Positions 45,188 to 58,647 of a stretch of DNA of 64,000 nucleotides are shown here, piece after piece. The stretch comes from Sodiomyces alkalinus F11 (Eukaryota; Ascomycota; Sordariomycetes; Glomerellales; Plectosphaerellaceae). Below the pieces are notes generated by a model. The model saw nothing but the letters and a program-made list of their open reading frames with translations. It ran no database searches and had not been told where the DNA came from. The position numbers were made by a program, and so were the translations under genes. Position 1 is the first letter of the stretch. Every line of letters begins with the position of its first letter. Location of the stretch: the NCBI RefSeq assembly GCF_003711515.1, contig NW_021167080.1, positions 2,770,252 to 2,834,251 on the forward strand. Reading direction: 5' to 3'.

Positions 45188-47799
45188 TTATTGCCGGTTG
45201 GATCGACTTTGGCTCCGCTCCAATCCTGACCGACTGCCGCTACACGTGATGGAATCGAAGTCGTAGTGCCTCAATGTGTGCTCATACTTGGGGCTGCGAA
45301 GGAACTTTGGCACGGAATCCTGTTTTGTACGTTAGCACAGGGAACAACATGTCGTCGAAAATCATATGCTGGGAGGGTTGGCAAGCGGGATTCAACTTAC
45401 GCTGGCCATCAGCTTAAAGACGGCGTTTTGCGCATCTTCAAAGAGGGACGTCACCTCCTGGAGCGTGTCGATCATGGCGACATCTTGGCCAACCGCCTTG
45501 GTCATCCGGGTGGCCAGGTTGTTCCGGAGCTGGTGATCGATATTCAGCTCGCAAGGCGAGCCGGGCGCCAGAAATGCGTTATAGATGCTGTACGCCTGGG
45601 CCATGATCTCCTTGACCCCATCGAGCGAGGTGGAATTCGGACTCTTCTGGGCCGCGCGGATCGCTTGCTTACAGCTCCTCACAAACTCATCAACGTCCAG
45701 GTAGAACGACAAGTTCTCCTCGCAATGCGTCTCACGGAGATTCTCCCTGAAAAGCAAGCGGAGGGCGGCGTCGTTGAGGATCTTGTCTAGCCTCTGCGTG
45801 TTGGAGTCGCGGCCCACAACGTTGCGGCTCGAGTTGGCGTCACTCTCCGAGGCCCGGCCGCGCGAGCTCACGCCGTTGATCAGGTCCTTGCCCTTGGACG
45901 TCAGCTGGTAGATGGCGTGTTTTGTGGGTTGGAAAAGGTTGTGGCCGGGGTATTGGGACATGTAAGCCCGATCTTGGGCCACGGGCTCTATCAGGTCGTA
46001 CTGCACGAAAAGAGATGCTATCTCCACCGTTTCCCGACGATCCACTGTGGTACAGCAATCCATGAGCCAATCGCTGGCTGCCTTGCCGGTGAAAGTGTCC
46101 CGGAAGGTCTTGTTGTTCACCTTCCGTTCGCTGGCCATCTTGACACCGGTCAAGCCGTCCCGGTAATCACTGAACGAATCCGAGTCGGCAGAGGCGACGC
46201 TGGACTTGACATTGGGACCGTGCGTGCCAATGAAACGGCGGAAGACCACCTCGATCGTGCCACGGTCGGTCACGAGCTTGTCCGTGACGGGGTCTCGTTC
46301 CAAGATGACCAACTGCGAGAGCGCCGCGCCGGAACCGGTGATATCCGCTATTTGTTTCTGCTGGATGCCATTGCGGGCACAGAAGCGGTCGAGGATCGTG
46401 ATTCCCTTGGGCGTCAGTTGCCACACCGAGCCCTTCATATTGTACACCTGTTGGTAGCGGCCATCGGCCGACTCGATATACCTCGCTTCGAGAAACCTCT
46501 GGCAGATGGACCGCGCCATGTCTTTAGCCATGGAGAAGGTAGTGGTTGTAGTTGTGGTGACGATGCGCGAGGGATCCTTCGGATCGGGCATGCGATTCGA
46601 CTGTGAGAACTTGAGGGACCCCAGGTTGTTGATCGCGTCTTCCGAGAGGAATGTATTCTCGACCCTGCTGAGCCTTACGCGGTGTGCGCCCAGCGGCAAG
46701 AGACTAACGATGAGTGTCGCAAAAAGATCCTTGAAATCCTACTCGGAGACGTCAGCAAGTGTGAACATTAACAACCACACATAGATAGTCTGGCAAAGCC
46801 GGGAGCGAGCGACCCAGACCGCGCAAGCCAGCCAGAGTCGTCATTAGATAAATGCAGACCCGTCACCGCCACAAAAGACGACAGTGGATTCTACATATAC
46901 TGGGGGGGCTGGTACATGGAACGGGCGAGAAAGAAAAGAAGAAGAAAAAAGAAGAAAAAATAAAAGAGAAAATAAACACGAAGCTACAGAGCACTACACA
47001 CCTTATTGAACGGCCGATCATCATCCGTCATGCGGAGCAATCGCGAGGATGTTTGATGCATCTTGCTCTCGAACCGTGGCAGGCGAATAGGAGGAGGCCT
47101 GTTGGGATCGGTCTCGGAGTAAGGCTGGGAAGGCAGATCTTGAGCCAGCGCAGAGTCGTTCGCGTCCACGGTGAAGATGCTGGGGGCGGTGGAGACGGGC
47201 GAGGCGTTGTTCGAAGCCCGGTAACGCGCCTCCCTCTCGAGATCGGACACTACACTGAAGGCGGACTCGGTCGCGGACGGGACACGGCCCAGAGTGGATG
47301 TGGATGAGCGCTGACGAATCGACGGACTCGACAAGTGGAGAGACGAAAGGGCAGACTGCGTCCTGTCCAAGGCAGCAGCAAAAAAACCTCCAGAGCGTGT
47401 CTTGCTTGTCGAAATCGAGCTCTGGTGTCCTATCTGGCGGTAATTGGCCGTGGTGGAGGCGGCACGACCCTCGTGGGAAAATGGATCGGCGGCAGGTGCT
47501 TGTTGTTGAGTCGGCGCGGGGCGGACGCTGTAATTCCTGGCCAAGGAGGAAGATGACAAGGAGGGGTTCGGGCTCGGGACCTGGCTTCGATTGTTGATAT
47601 GATTAGGATTATTGTCGGAGCCTGCAGCAGAGTGGAACGTCTGTCCAAGTGCGGTGTGTCTAGTCGAGGCTGACGAGGACGACAATACAGACGGCGACGA
47701 AGAAGCTGAGGGGACGGGATCTTTGACAGAAGGAAACCGTTCAGCGTGTTTGGTGGCGGCGACAGCAGTAGGAGGAGGAGCAGGAGCAGCAGCAGCCAT
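45188..47799 (-). CDS. flbA: Regulator of G-protein signalling, FlbA/Sst2 type (DEP + RGS)
   Basis: GTPase-activating protein for a heterotrimeric G-alpha subunit. In Aspergillus, FlbA ends vegetative growth signalling and permits conidiation; Sst2 does the same for pheromone signalling in yeast. Three exons on the minus strand, 47799-47002, 46738-45401 and 45319-45188, all phase 0 (donors GTGTGT and GTAAGT, acceptors TAG and CAG), give 755 residues, close to FlbA (about 720). Residues 1-265 are Ser/Pro-rich. A first fungal DEP-like region covers about 268-420. A DEP domain lies at 466-554 (KTFRDTFTGKAASDWLMD...TKHAIYQLTSKGKDLI). The RGS domain spans about 581-735 (LNDAALRLLFRENLRETHCEENLSFYLDV) and is completed only by exon 3 (DSVPKFLRSPKYE). 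Without the last intron the protein would end early at VS, so exon 3 should not be lost in annotation. Confidence 0.94.
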
Positions 47800-48721
47800 C
47801 TAACAGTGAGGGATATGTCAGGAGGCGGGACGTGGCATCGGCCGCGGGATGCATTGAAATAAAGGATCTAAAAGGGGAAGGGGGGGGGGGAGGAAGATAT
47901 AATTACATGGAAACGGGAAGAGAGTCAAGAGGAACCGAGGCCACAGCGGCAATGTACATATACCCTACTAATAAACCAGACCAGAAAAAGGGAAAGGGCG
48001 GCGGGTACGCAGGAGCAGTTACGACGTACCTGAGGTATGTACTGTACGGAGTACGAAAGTGCGTTTTAGTGTACGTTGTAAAGGCAGGAGGAGCCGTCGC
48101 AGGAAGCGGGCTTTGGGTGGAGGCAAGGAAAAAGAGACGACGACGAAATAGGTACTCCGTACTCGGTACGTACTTGGTCTTGGACGAAGTACCTATCCAT
48201 ACAACGTACGGCAGGCAGGATAGGCGGGAGGAGACTCTTCAAAGCCCGTTACCCCACCAAGCTGCTGGGTTGGGAGTACGGAGTACGAAGTATCCGTATT
48301 CGTAGTGGCTGCCCACCCCTGTAACCTCATGTTTCCAAAGCAAAGAAGCAGGGTGGGTGGGTCAGGACATCGGGCAAGGATGGGCAAGAAAGTGGAGACG
48401 GCTGGAACGAAAGTCGCAGGTACCTCCCATCGTCCATGCTACCTGAGGTTCCACAAGGGTGCTCCAAGCAGTTTCGGGAAGACGGCTAGGCCGCAATAGG
48501 GATAGATTTATGTGGGTCTGAGGCACGTATGTACTTCTGAGTACCTAAGTACCTTAGGTGACGATTCTCCAGACAGGTACCTGTATAGTCGAAGTCTACT
48601 TCGTACAAAGAAGTCGAGCAGCGGGTCCGATGCGTGTGGGCGGCGTGTGCACGGTGGTGTATGTACCAAATCATCCTTGTCGAAGCCCACTGTGCCATTT
48701 GTCCCCTCTTCCTTAGCCTTT

Positions 48722-48753
<32 letters not shown>

Positions 48754-51700
48754 GGTTTGATTTTTTTCTCGCCTTGTTTTCCCTTCTTGTCTTATCTCTG
48801 CCCTTGTTGCTGACGATTCTTCCGAGTCGTCTCCCACCTTTCCACCCCAACCGTTCATGTCACTGCCTATCAATCACCTAACGGGTTTCTGCAGTGATCG
48901 GATTGGTAAATGATGCTGGCCCACGAGGATGGAAGGGAAAGGGTGTGGACAGTACGTAATCAATGGGGGTAGGCGCAACACTCCGGAGGCTCCGCTTCAT
49001 CGCTCTTACACGTGTTTCTGACCCGGTATTATTGTAATCACACGTGTACGGAGCCGGGATCTGCGGGAGATGAACCAAAGCCAACCGGCAACTCCTCGTT
49101 CTTTGTGCCATTCTGATGGGGAATGACGAGTCGGATATAATTTCATTGTTTGGCCTTAAGGTTCAGGCCAACGAACTTGTCAACCTTCCTCAGCCCTGTC
49201 CATAGCCCCTTGGGTACTCCCCATTCGTCACTACAAGGGGCAAACGATCATGAGCAGTCAGCCCAGCTAAACCTTTGGTAATATTCACCTGCTGTGCGTT
49301 TATGTACCATATTACAATGTGTACACTTCGAGAACAGGGCGGACGAAGCTCAGACCATGCGATAATTAGCTCCTAGTCACAAAATGCTGAGGCCGGAACT
49401 GGAGATTGGAATGGTGCGAGCAGGGACGGCAAGCGTAACCAGTTACTAATGGCGGCATAAGCAGCGCGGTGTGCAGTCGCCGGTGAGAGGGCACTTGCCG
49501 AGACTATCGTCAAACAGCTTCCCTTTCCTCGTCTTTTCATGCACATACCTCCCACCCACACAAAGCCGATCCCTACCGGGCCTTCACGTACTGTGCCGGT
49601 CAGGGTGGGAAAGTCCAAGGCTAAATTATGAGCAATGAAATCGGCCGATAGACCAGATCCCGCTCCGGTTCGAGTTTGGGTGACCGAACATCGTGCGAAG
49701 GAACACCTAAAAGACTCCCATTCACTCTTACTCTTGATTCGAAGATTCCTGGGCCGGCCTCCCTGCCGGCTCGGTTCTCTCGAGGCTCTCTGCACCCCAA
49801 CGGCACCAATGTGTAGATGGGTCGTCTCCACCAATAGACCCTAGTTAGGGCGCTTCGTAGACGCCCCCGGTGCATGGTGCCCCGTTTAAAAACACTAGTC
49901 AATATCCGCCGACATGTAACTCGGGTTGGCCGCGCGCATTGTACGTCATTAGGTAAATACTAGCCTCAAGCCAAACCGATATACCAGTGTCAGGAACAAT
50001 ATTTCGCGTGCTCTCTTTGATCTCATATTTCTCCTAGTCATACCTAGGCCGTGACTGAAGGTTCGAGAACCCGAGTAAGATGACTAGTCCACTATATATC
50101 GTCATACCATGATAGCCACGAACAGAAAGGACCAATGCTGTGCAACACAGGGGATAGAGTGCATTTCAGCCGCGGGATCAAATAAAATGCCGTGTACTTT
50201 TCCTGTTCTAGAATATTAGTTCAGCCCAGTAGATGGTACCTTAATAATAATGTTTCCTAGAAAGTGCACGGAGCGCCATGACAGCATGTCATTCAATTCC
50301 TGCACATGGAAAAGTAAAATAAAATAATATCCGACAGAACATCGCCTCGATTGACGTGGAGATTTTAGATCAGTAAGAGTCCGCCGTATATCCGCATGTG
50401 TGGTACCCTCCTCTTGGAGAGCGGTGAGCATGATTATCTGACGCTTTGGGTGGTGTAACATGCTAATGGTGATAGTAGTGGTGATGGTGGTATCAGGGTA
50501 TGTGGTAGGTTATGGTTCCGGAGACGCACCTATGCAAAAGTGCTGTCTGTGCTGTGCCACAGGACTGCGTCTTCCTTTCTGTACATGAGGCACGGTGCAA
50601 CACAGGATCGGCGCGTGGCTTCAGGGATGTTGTATTGCCCCTCCATTCAGCTCCTTTCCGAATGCCTCGTGTTCGGTCATCGCTTCCCTGTAAGCCACGC
50701 AGTGCCACCGCCAGTCCCCCCGGTCGCAGTCACGTTGCTGCCACGCAGGCGTTTGAACATTTGGATCTGTGTATCGCCCCACTATCACCACGTGACCACC
50801 TAGGGACCGTTCCCCCGCTCTTTATCGACAACCGCAACCGAGGTAGGTACGGATACATCTGGCAGAGGCCAGTACGTTAGCTACGTCGAAGTACGGATAC
50901 TTGGTTGTTTTCTCCTATCACCAGCCCTTGATCCCAGTCCTTTCGATGCCACGCCCGAATACCTAGGTACATACTCATTTCCTACGGAGCACTACGTTGT
51001 GCGGCGAACATCATTCTTATGTTTAACTGCACATGACCGGATGTTTCGTCTTTCGAGCTGTGGAAAACGTTGTCCAGCCATTCGCCAACCCGTATGCCCA
51101 TGGTTCTCTCGCTGCATTCAGATACAACCTTCAACTCGCGACTTGCTTGACCGGCGATGCCTTATTACCAGCCTTGGGTTCCGGGCTTTTTAGGCCGGAA
51201 ATACAGTGCACTGACAGACTTCGTACGATCCTGAACAAACAGCCAACCCAAAGTGATGCGGAAGAACTGTCTTACGTATTTCTCATCCCCACGTTGGACG
51301 CCCGCTGGTGAGATAAGAGTTCCAGAAACAGCGACTTAAATATTCGCGCGAGGTCAAGCTAAGATAATCAAGCGGAGAGACGATTTCGCTTAGAAGGACC
51401 CCGATATTTTCCGAGCACCTATCTTATTAGTAATACGTAGGTAATATACTAATTAAAGCACTGACCCGAGCGTGGGGATCTCGGTGTCGTCCAACCGAGA
51501 GAAATTCAGATTAGTTGGCTCATATGGGACCACTATTCGTACACTCGTAAACACCTTGCAAGGGTCGACGAAACCAGACGTAGACGACGCCTAGGTGACC
51601 TACTCTTCCACACACCCTGAAGCATGGCTTGGAAGCCCTTGCCCCGAACATAGTAGGGACACCTAATAAAACGGAAATGTACACGTGTAGAACACTGGAG

Positions 51701-54700
51701 AGTATTAGTTCGTTAGTTCGTAATGCTTTCTTCATTCTTATTTATGATTGTCACCGTTGTTCCCAGGCTACCTTGGGTCGACATCATCCCCGGTCCCCTG
51801 TCTTCCCACGTGGCCAGGGCAAAGGAAAACCAGAACTGGTCACAGCTTGTACCTAGAACAAACAACAAGAAAAGGGGTCTCAACCAGGAACAAGAGAGTA
51901 CGCTGCCCTGGGAAATCTAGGGAAATCTAGGGAAACAACATGCCCCATCTGTCCGGTTGGGCGCGACGAGCCAAGCATCGTCGACAAAGCAAGGGGGGCG
52001 TCTGCGAACGGGCGCCAGCGGACGATTGCCTAGCGCAAGTCGGACTGACGGGAGGCCACGTGGTATACCAGATGAGGCTGGGTATTATCCGTCCAGGGGT
52101 ACGTCTCCGTAGTCTGCTTGCCTGAAGGCGGAAAGACGCAGGTTGGCCGGTTTACGACGCGTATCCAGACGACAGGGCCGAATGATGCCAGGGACTTGCA
52201 CTGCTGGACACGAATGAAATCACATATCACCTAACGGAGTAGATTACGAATATTACGGTTGGGATTTCTTTCTTTCTGGGTGGCATGATAGGGTGAAACA
52301 GACCCTCATTTTATCTCGTGGCACCAATCACAGACCACGAAGGAGTGGGGGTAGGGTAAGCAGGCATCTGTATTTGTACTTCGTAAAACCACATGGCATT
52401 GTGCGTGGTTGGATGCCTTGTCTGATCTGCAAATTCTGTATGGATCTTGAGACTATGCTCCGCTTCCATGGCGAAGAAAACGGCAATACAACGTAAGCTA
52501 CTTCCTACACAAGCTCACTTCATACTACCAGCGGTCAAGAATGCGCCGGATTTTGAGGATAAAGAATAAATTGAGCGCGATCCACATTATTTAGTACTTC
52601 GTCGTGTCCTCTATCCACGCGAAAATGATGTCGTAAAGAGCATCTCTTCTATTTATGATTAAGATTATTATAGTTGTATCATGGGCAGTGGTCCCAACCT
52701 GGGTTAAGAGGCTTTTGGGTCGGGCCGGGGTTTCAAGGAAGAAGATGGAGGACTGGCGTGTTTATAAGCCTGTTAGGGCGACTTCCTTTGCTTAGGTATG
52801 CTGACTTACAATGTACTTTGTAGTACACCCGGATGTACCGTATACTTAGGACACAGAGCGCACACGAGCAAGTACTAGATACTTCGCCATGCGCTAGATG
52901 GTCTATAAATCCTAGCTTCCACGCTCTGCACCCATAAAAAGCTGGAGAAATCCTTGTCTCCTTGTCGGCTTCCCGTCCACTAATCTTATCCCGGCGTTCC
53001 TGGACTCTGGGCACTTTTGGAAGTGCCCCGATGCTCCCAAGTCGCCGTCACCGCCATTCCAGTACCGACGTTTCATCCGTCACCTTTTGGTTGTTCAGAG
53101 CAATCCGACGAAGTAGGCATAAGCGACAACTAGCGTTGATATACGATATGATCCGAATGATCCGATTTTCTTTCACGTACATAGGGTGTTTATGGAACCT
53201 GCTCAGCGCGGCAGATTGCCAATTGCAAACGCCCACTTCCCTTGGTTCCCGACCGTAGATGCTCAGGCCGCAACCGGCCCAAGGAGTACGTTGCAGTCGC
53301 TGCTTTTCATTATTATACTGTGTGGGTTAGGTCTTGGATCAAAACTCCCTCTCGACTATCCCCCCAACCGCACTTACTGTACGTTGTAGCCTCGCTAGTG
53401 GTATGCGGTTTAGCAGTCCAGGGTTCACATACAACGCACTCTACAAAGATACAGCATGGATGTACTTCGTACGGGTATATGGAGTGAGCTGCTACGAGCG
53501 AGGGAGCCGCAGGAGTTATAATTATCTGTTCAAGCCAGCGACAGACAGCTAATGCTTGCATTCCATACTCTTTAACATTTCGATGATCTGCAGTGTGTTT
53601 TTAATTGAGCCCTTGCCCACTCATTTATTTCGGATCTGCCGGTTAGATGAAGAGTGGGACAATGTCTCGCTCACCACCTCAAGAGATGGAGAAAGACCCG
53701 GCAGTCAATGCCAATGCCGTCCGTGACAACTCCAAGTCCCCATGGAACATGGACCTTTTCTTTCCATGCGAGCCGAATACCAAACAGCCTCTCGGCATTC
53801 GGTCTGCAACCGAACATGCGAACAAATCAAGATAGTAACCTAAAGCGCCCGGGCCGACATCCAGAACAACGGGGTGGGGGTGGGTCCTTAGAGACATTCG
53901 GCATGCGGCAATCCATCCTCTCTCATCTATCCGTTGTCACCCATGTTGCAAAACAAGGATTCGTCCTTTATTGTCGCGTGGAGTTGAGTGAAATCACATA
54001 TCATGGACTCGACAGGTCGGCTCTTTGCCGGAGAGTGGACTCCCAAGAAATCCCCAACCAAGGAAGGAATTTCTAGAAGCGGCCAAGCGTCGCTAGGCGC
54101 CGGCAGAGACCCCCTTTTCTTTGATTTGATTTCAATCAATCAGAAGGTTATCTTCGTGTCTTGTACGTTGTATCTCCTTTTTGTTTTTGGGAACACTCCC
54201 CTGAAGGATTCTTAAAGGGATCCGGGATTTAAGACAGAGCGTTTCCTACTTCGGACAGCGCTCGTCTCTCGCAGCACTTTACACGTATGTGTGACCAGCC
54301 TTTCGCTGTTGACCCAAAAGAGCTGATTGACTGACGGACGAGTGGAGCTTTTTCGCGTCGTTGCATATTACATACAACGTACTACATGTGTACCGCAGGA
54401 AATGACTGTGTACAACGTAAGGCTTGTGAGAAGTAGATGGACAGGAAACAGGCCCATGACCAAATGAGGCGAGAGTGGGGTGGAAGGGGTAGTGAGTGAG
54501 CGACAACGTGGCTGATCATGCCAATGTCCACAAAATGCTCCTATCTGGGCCGGGTGATAACGAGAGCGCTAGCAAGATTTTCAATCAATTACGAAAGTTA
54601 CATTACTTTGTTTGGTACGGAGTACAAGCTTTTGTCTCACAGAACTTTCGAAATGTTCTCCTCCTCAAATCTAAAAGGAGTACTGTAGGTAATTACTCCA

Positions 54701-56508
54701 GGTCCTCGTCCGCACTAATGTGCGCAATTACCGGCCGACGCACGTGGCCCTGAACGAACACAGAATAAGGTCCGGGAGGGTCTTTCCCGGGGATTGATTG
54801 GTGGACAGTTGGGACTATACTGTCCCTTCCCCTCATTCGGAGGCTAAGAACACACCCTCTTTCTTTTTCCCCGAGAGACTCCCCTCCATGGACACATTAT
54901 CCGGCTTAGTAATGTCCTTTGGGCGTGGAAGGAGTGACTCCGACACACTGCGACTTTGCTAGAACCAACAGACATGCCTCGATGCATCTTCGGCGGGCAC
55001 GGCAAATGAATGAGGTTACGACGTCCGTCTCTATCCCTGACAGGACTTGAGACTCGTCAGCCGTCCAACGCATCGTATGAGTGTCAGATTTGGGCTGCCC
55101 CTGCCGCCACCTTTACAATGCTTATCATAACGTCTTGCCGGAACCTCTGTGGTGCTCTTTGATTCTTTGATTCTTTGTTTCTTTGTTTCTTTGTCCCTTT
55201 TTTTCTTCTTCTCTTTATTTATTCTCTAGTTTCCTCCACGCTGACTCGGTACAAGAACTCCGGCCCCAAGATCTACCGACTTACGGCCAAGCCGACTTGC
55301 TCCGGTCCGCTGAGGAGGGAATTCGCGTTCGCCGCGGATCTCGAACCCTGTAGTATGAAGGCGACGAGCCAACGTCATCTTATTATGTTGCAGCTTTCGT
55401 CCCGGAATTGGCCCCCGGAGAAGCGAACGTCGAAAAAGAATCAAGCTTGGAGATCTTCGCCCACGCTTATCGAGCCATGACGAACAGAGGCGATAACTAA
55501 CTAAACTCTCTTAGTGAGTCGCTGTAAGCTCATCACTGGTCCAGTGTCGAATTAGCTTTCCGATCATCTGGCACCCTTGTTTCCCTTGTCCAGATCGGAC
55601 CCGTCCGTTACTCAAGCTTTGCGGCGGCCGGGCTTTCCAGGCACTCGGATCCATGGGTTTGTAACTGGAACCTGCGGTACTCTGAGAGACATGCGGCGCT
55701 TCCTAGAAATACATTTGCTTTTGGCAGAAAAGTCGAGGCTCGGATCATTCATTTTGAAAGCTCTATTTGTAGTTGGGGGCTATTAGAGACAAACGCTTAT
55801 TTTATCGATGGACCGTTTTAATCACACTGTAACATCTGAACAAGTCAGTTATTGGTGATATTGAGGAGACGGACGAGATGAGTTCTGTGAGCTTGCTTCC
55901 ACGCCAATTCGGGACCAGGCTCCCACCCCCTGAGTAGAATGATTCCGAGGTTAGAGGAGGCAGACGAACATCTAAATAGCTCACTCCATGGAACTTTGTT
56001 CGCTCGCCTACACACGTCGAATGGCCAGATATTAACGGTAATGTTTCACTCGCTGGATGAGGCAATGGTCTTTGATGCCTCCACACTATCCTGCCTATAA
56101 GATTCCAATGTGGGCGGTTCTCCTAGCCAAAAATATGCATAAATACCACGCTCTGCGAAATCCGTTTCCGAGGCGAGAGAACACAGGCCACTCCTGTGTT
56201 GGCCTCTCTGTAGTCTTTCTTCGAAAGACCGCTAGGGGTGCGTAGTCCGGTCTGTTCACTCTCTCCTCGGACGCAGAAAAAAGCCCAGCGTATCAACCCC
56301 CTTGAACGCCATCGCTGATGACTCCAATCTCCCTAGATTTTCTAGGTGAAACATAATACAAGCCTACGGGCGAAGGTCCTCCTCGCAGGCAAAACATACA
56401 ATATGTCAAAGTTCTCATGGCTGCCTCGATACACGTGAGGCGTTGGTAGTACCCCCCTTGTAACGCTGAAGACGGTGCCACCAAGCCCCAGATCGAAGAA
56501 GAATGGAA
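47800..56508. other. 8.7-kb gene-free block
   Basis: No gene I can support. Open frames are under 155 codons, mostly non-ATG, and lack domains or splice logic. It is the part of the window richest in the recurrent motifs: TACGTTGTA/TACAACGTA at 48072, 48200, 52487, 53380, 54164, 54373 and 54411; GTACGGAGTAC at 48044, 48152 (reverse), 48276 and 54615; AGTACCTAAGTACCTTAGG at about 48540. Other items are T-runs at 48719-48754, GGGAAATCTA repeats at 51909-51935 and TTTCTTTG repeats at 55160-55195. Local AT-rich patches (51400-51450, 52550-52680) could be decayed mobile DNA. Confidence 0.55.
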
Positions 56509-57832
56509 TCAGATGGACATGGGGGCAGAATTCTTAGTCCAGCCCTTTGTCCTCATAGCCGACTCGACCGATCTCCAGATCGTCTCGACGACCTCCTTAT
56601 CACGGAAGCGAGCCGCCTCGCCCGCGCCCGGCACGGCGCCGACAAGATTCCCCTCTCTACGGGGCCGGTCAATGCCAAAGTGCAACACGCGGTGTCCCCA
56701 GTTCTGCACCGACTCGGGGACAGGCTCGCCCCGCCAACCGACGTAGATGCCCACGGCGTGGCGGAAGAGCTCCTGCGGGTCGCTCCACTTGTAGTTTTTG
56801 AACTGCCACGCCTGGCCCGTGGTGAACACGGCGACCACGCGGTTCCAGTACTCGGGCTTGAACTGCTCCGGGCCCTCGACGAGGATGAAACGCATGGGCC
56901 GCGACGGGTCGACGTCCTTGATCAGGCGCGACACGTGCAGCATGCTCGTCCCCGAGGCGCTGCTGCTGTCCGGCGGTGTGTAGCGGCCGTTTTCGAGGAA
57001 GGACCGGACGTTGGAGAGGCGGAGGAGCGACGACGCTGAGGGGGATAGGAGGATGATGGGGTCGGGTCGGCGGGTGGGCGGCTTTGGGTTGATCGCGAGG
57101 GCAGCACTGGCCATGATGGTGTTTTGGGACGACCCGGGTTTCTTCTGCATGAACGGTGCCGCGAGTTTGCGGACATGGGAAAAGTCCTGGGAGGGGGGGG
57201 GATTTCAGGTTAGCCGAAAGGAACAGCCATGCGCCCAAAGTGCGCGTGTTCGACTGAGCTTGAGAACCTACGGTTGGTTTGATTCCGCGCAAGACGGAGT
57301 TGCGATCCCCCATCTTTCGCTCACCACTGTAGATTACCGCCATCCGAGGGTCCATTGCCCCCCTGCCACTCCGACTTACGGCCGTCGACGGCGTTGCCTT
57401 CGCAGCGCTCGCGGCAGCCGCATCCTTCCCTTCCCCCACAACCGGGCGAATATGTTCCGATTCTTCGCTGGCGCCTTCGAGCCAGGTAAAGAGATCTAGA
57501 CGCTCAACAAACGCGAGGTTCTGCACGGTTCCGAGATCTCCCAGCTCATCGTTGAGACGGTTGGCCGAGGCGTTGTATTCGGGGATGGCGACGTCCTTGT
57601 TGAGCCAGGCGAAGTAGATGGAACGCAGGTCGACAGGGCGATCGCTACTGATGAAGCGCGTCGGTGTAGAGAGCGGGACAGATATGGGAGCCGGGTGCGG
57701 GAAATGCAAATGCGTTGCCTTGGAGAGGGGTGCTTCGACAGGATCATCAGCCGACGCTGAGGGAATCGCTGGTTGCTTGGACGCGATGGCCTGGCGCAGG
57801 AGAAGGAGCGGGTCCTGCTCGGCGGACGCCAT
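56509..57832 (-). CDS. cdc73: Paf1 complex subunit Cdc73 (parafibromin)
   Basis: Subunit of the Paf1 complex, which travels with RNA polymerase II and promotes H2B ubiquitination and H3K4/K36 methylation during elongation. Two exons on the minus strand, 57832-57272 and 57186-56509 (GTAGGT donor, CAG acceptor, phase 0), give 412 residues (yeast 393). The N-terminal half contains DPLLLLRQAIASKQ, VDLRSIYFAWLNKDVAIPEYN and the NLAFVERLDLFTWLEGASEES region. The short linker GDRNSVLRGIKPTDFSHVRK spans the exon junction. The Ras-like C-terminal domain (about 225-405) has RPDPIILLSPSASSLLRLSNV, MRFILVEGPEQFKPEYWNRVVAVFTTG and the WQFKNYKWSDPQELFRHAVG block. Assignment is secure. Confidence 0.95.
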
Positions 57833-58647
57833 TGTGAGGTAAATGTGACAGGCGACGTACTCGCCTCAAGGTCAATTGTGGGAGCCGAGTCGTGATCACA
57901 ATTAAGATCTAAGAAATGGACAAAAGAGCAGTTGTCAAAGGTGGGCAGATGTGTGTGTGATGCGGTTGAGCTATCGAGCTATGGGAAGCTAGGAAGTTTT
58001 ACGCAAGGTAGACGACCTCGGTGAGATGTCGGAAGATAGAATTGCCGTGCCGAAGTCAGGTAACCAGCCAGTTGACTTCAGTAATGTCTTGGCAACTTTC
58101 GGTGTGGTTTGCCTTCACCGGGAGAAGGCGATGCATGGACTTGACTTGGACAACCACGCACAAACCGGCCATGCAAATAGGACTCGGAACTATGTTACTT
58201 CAAGTTACATATGTACTGATTTCTCTGCTAACTCCTCTCTACGCACGATGTTTATGCGTCAAATAGGACAGTCTCCGACCTCCCTGGTACGGCTCGTGAC
58301 CGAGCGGTTTCAAGCTACGTTGCAATGCTGGGGCTATCCTTGGTATTTTCTTGGAACTTGGGACTGTGGTGACTATTCAAATAGCTTTTGAGATGTGTCG
58401 TGACCCAGCGTATGCTTCTTTCCACAACATAAACCCAACGGCAGTGTCCAAGCTGCTGGACCGGAGGAGGTACACGGGCCGCGCAACAAAAGTGTGTAGT
58501 TGAGCGTTATTGAAGAGATATCAGATCATTCATTATACCTTGACAAATCAAATCCTGTTAACGCCTTTCCAGATGCCGACCGCAGACCACATTCCCAGTG
58601 CAAGCCTTTTCTCCACCCATCATCATGGAGCGTCCATCGCCAACAGA
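57833..58647. other. Intergenic region between cdc73 and enp1
   Basis: Promoter side of cdc73 and 3' flank of enp1 (both minus). A 121-codon ATG frame on the plus strand (58026-58391) has no recognisable motif and is not accepted. Nothing else is seen. Confidence 0.55.

Noticed and set aside
49373..49834. 153-codon minus-strand frame in the gene-free block
   Set aside because: Starts at a non-ATG codon and its composition is not protein-like.
55330..55352. TTCGAGA T-loop-like sequence on the minus strand considered as a tRNA
   Set aside because: Position 61 does not pair and no acceptor or anticodon arm can be folded around it.
58026..58391. 121-codon ATG frame upstream of cdc73
   Set aside because: No recognisable domain and no splice or context signal; length is within chance for this GC content.
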